DNA of 15,459 bases from Oscillospiraceae bacterium (lineage in GTDB: Bacteria > Bacillota > Clostridia > Oscillospirales > Ruminococcaceae), in the NCBI GenBank assembly GCA_016297165.1, contig JAEDHF010000025.1, positions 1-15,459 on the forward strand, in the 5' to 3' direction. This document shows positions 15,134 to 15,459 of the stretch, piece after piece. The notes beneath the pieces were generated by a model, which saw only the letters and a list, made by a program, of their open reading frames with translations, was not told where the DNA came from and ran no database searches. Made by a program: the position numbers and the translations under genes. Within the stretch, counting starts at the first letter, position 1. Each line of letters opens with the position of its first letter.

Positions 15134-15459
15134 CAATATAGTAATATAGAAATTACCTTTGTTTTCTACGGCGTAAGACTAATGCCGCTGCTGCCTTAAA
15201 AATAGTGTAACCGAGTTTTATGTTGGTTGTGCTCTCGGTTTTGACACGCTTGCCGGACAAACGGTCACAGAACGGAAAATAGTTACCCACAGGTGCGGCT
15301 AAAACTCGTTTTAACTTATCCCAGTGAACACCTATAATCAATATTTCCACCTGCAACTGAAAACCCAATATGTAGATAATGCCATAATTTGAACTATTGT
15401 TGGTTTACAATAGAAGCGTAACAATAGACAAAAAAATAGTAGCGGAAAAGCAAAACCTG
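15134..15459. other. Intergenic tail with no convincing gene
   Basis: No RNA gene or promoter is evident here. One minus-strand frame (15153-15368) encodes 71 residues ending in a basic RRRKQR, but it starts with TTG and has no ribosome binding site. The only structured feature is the ACAATAG repeat cluster near 15394-15427. Confidence 0.5.
15394..15427. repeat. CTATTGT/ACAATAG inverted repeat plus a third copy
   Basis: CTATTGT (15394-15400) and ACAATAG (15407-15413) form an inverted repeat with a 6-nt spacer, and another ACAATAG follows at 15421-15427. The spacing could suit a regulator binding site for a gene to the right, or be chance in AT-rich DNA. Confidence 0.45.

Noticed and set aside
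15153..15368. Minus-strand 71-residue frame ending RRRKQR
   Set aside because: Starts with TTG, lacks a ribosome binding site, and has no real membrane helix before the basic tail, so it is not a convincing sorting-signal remnant.

Overview
The window looks like a Gram-positive, low-to-moderate-GC Clostridia-type genome, most like the Ruminococcus/Oscillospiraceae group. This is inferred from AGGAGG-type ribosome binding sites, TTGACA/TATAAT promoters with 17-bp spacers, a long Thr-rich extracellular linker, zinc-ribbon membrane proteins and a c-di-GMP-I riboswitch. No tRNA, rRNA, CRISPR array, insertion sequence or integrase was found. The window holds seven protein genes.

Layout. Positions 1-253 contain plus-strand terminator-like hairpins, probably from a gene to the left. 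Two minus-strand genes follow: a short UvrA-like ABC ATPase (254-2491), whose promoter carries a 19-bp palindrome, and a GAF-GGDEF diguanylate cyclase (2705-3733) with its own terminator. A 190-bp divergent promoter region separates these from plus-strand genes. The first two are a CHASE2 class III adenylate cyclase (3926-5761) and an overlapping TIM-barrel sugar isomerase/epimerase-like enzyme (5721-6500). Next is a c-di-GMP-I riboswitch (6618-6710) with a terminator expression platform, leading into a FecR-domain, Thr-rich, membrane-anchored surface protein (6773-9022). Last come two separately promoted genes whose products begin with near-identical zinc ribbons followed by one membrane helix: a 544-aa protein with a propeller-like exterior (9300-10934), and a 1279-aa protein (11235-15074) whose exterior contains a beta-rich region, a pilin-like segment, a PASTA domain and a C-terminal ABC-type solute-binding domain. 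The last 385 bp hold a strong terminator and a small repeat cluster, with no convincing gene.

How the parts may work together. The region is rich in signalling and cell-surface functions. A c-di-GMP synthase and a cAMP synthase are transcribed divergently. About 3 kb away a c-di-GMP riboswitch controls a surface protein. The folding logic read from the sequence is an ON switch: the aptamer and the terminator share the same strand, so ligand binding should block termination. The most unusual protein is the 1279-aa zinc ribbon-TM-PASTA-solute-binding fusion, which resembles a membrane-tethered receptor more than a transporter subunit, since no permease or ATPase gene lies next to it. Functional links between genes are inference from position and domain content.
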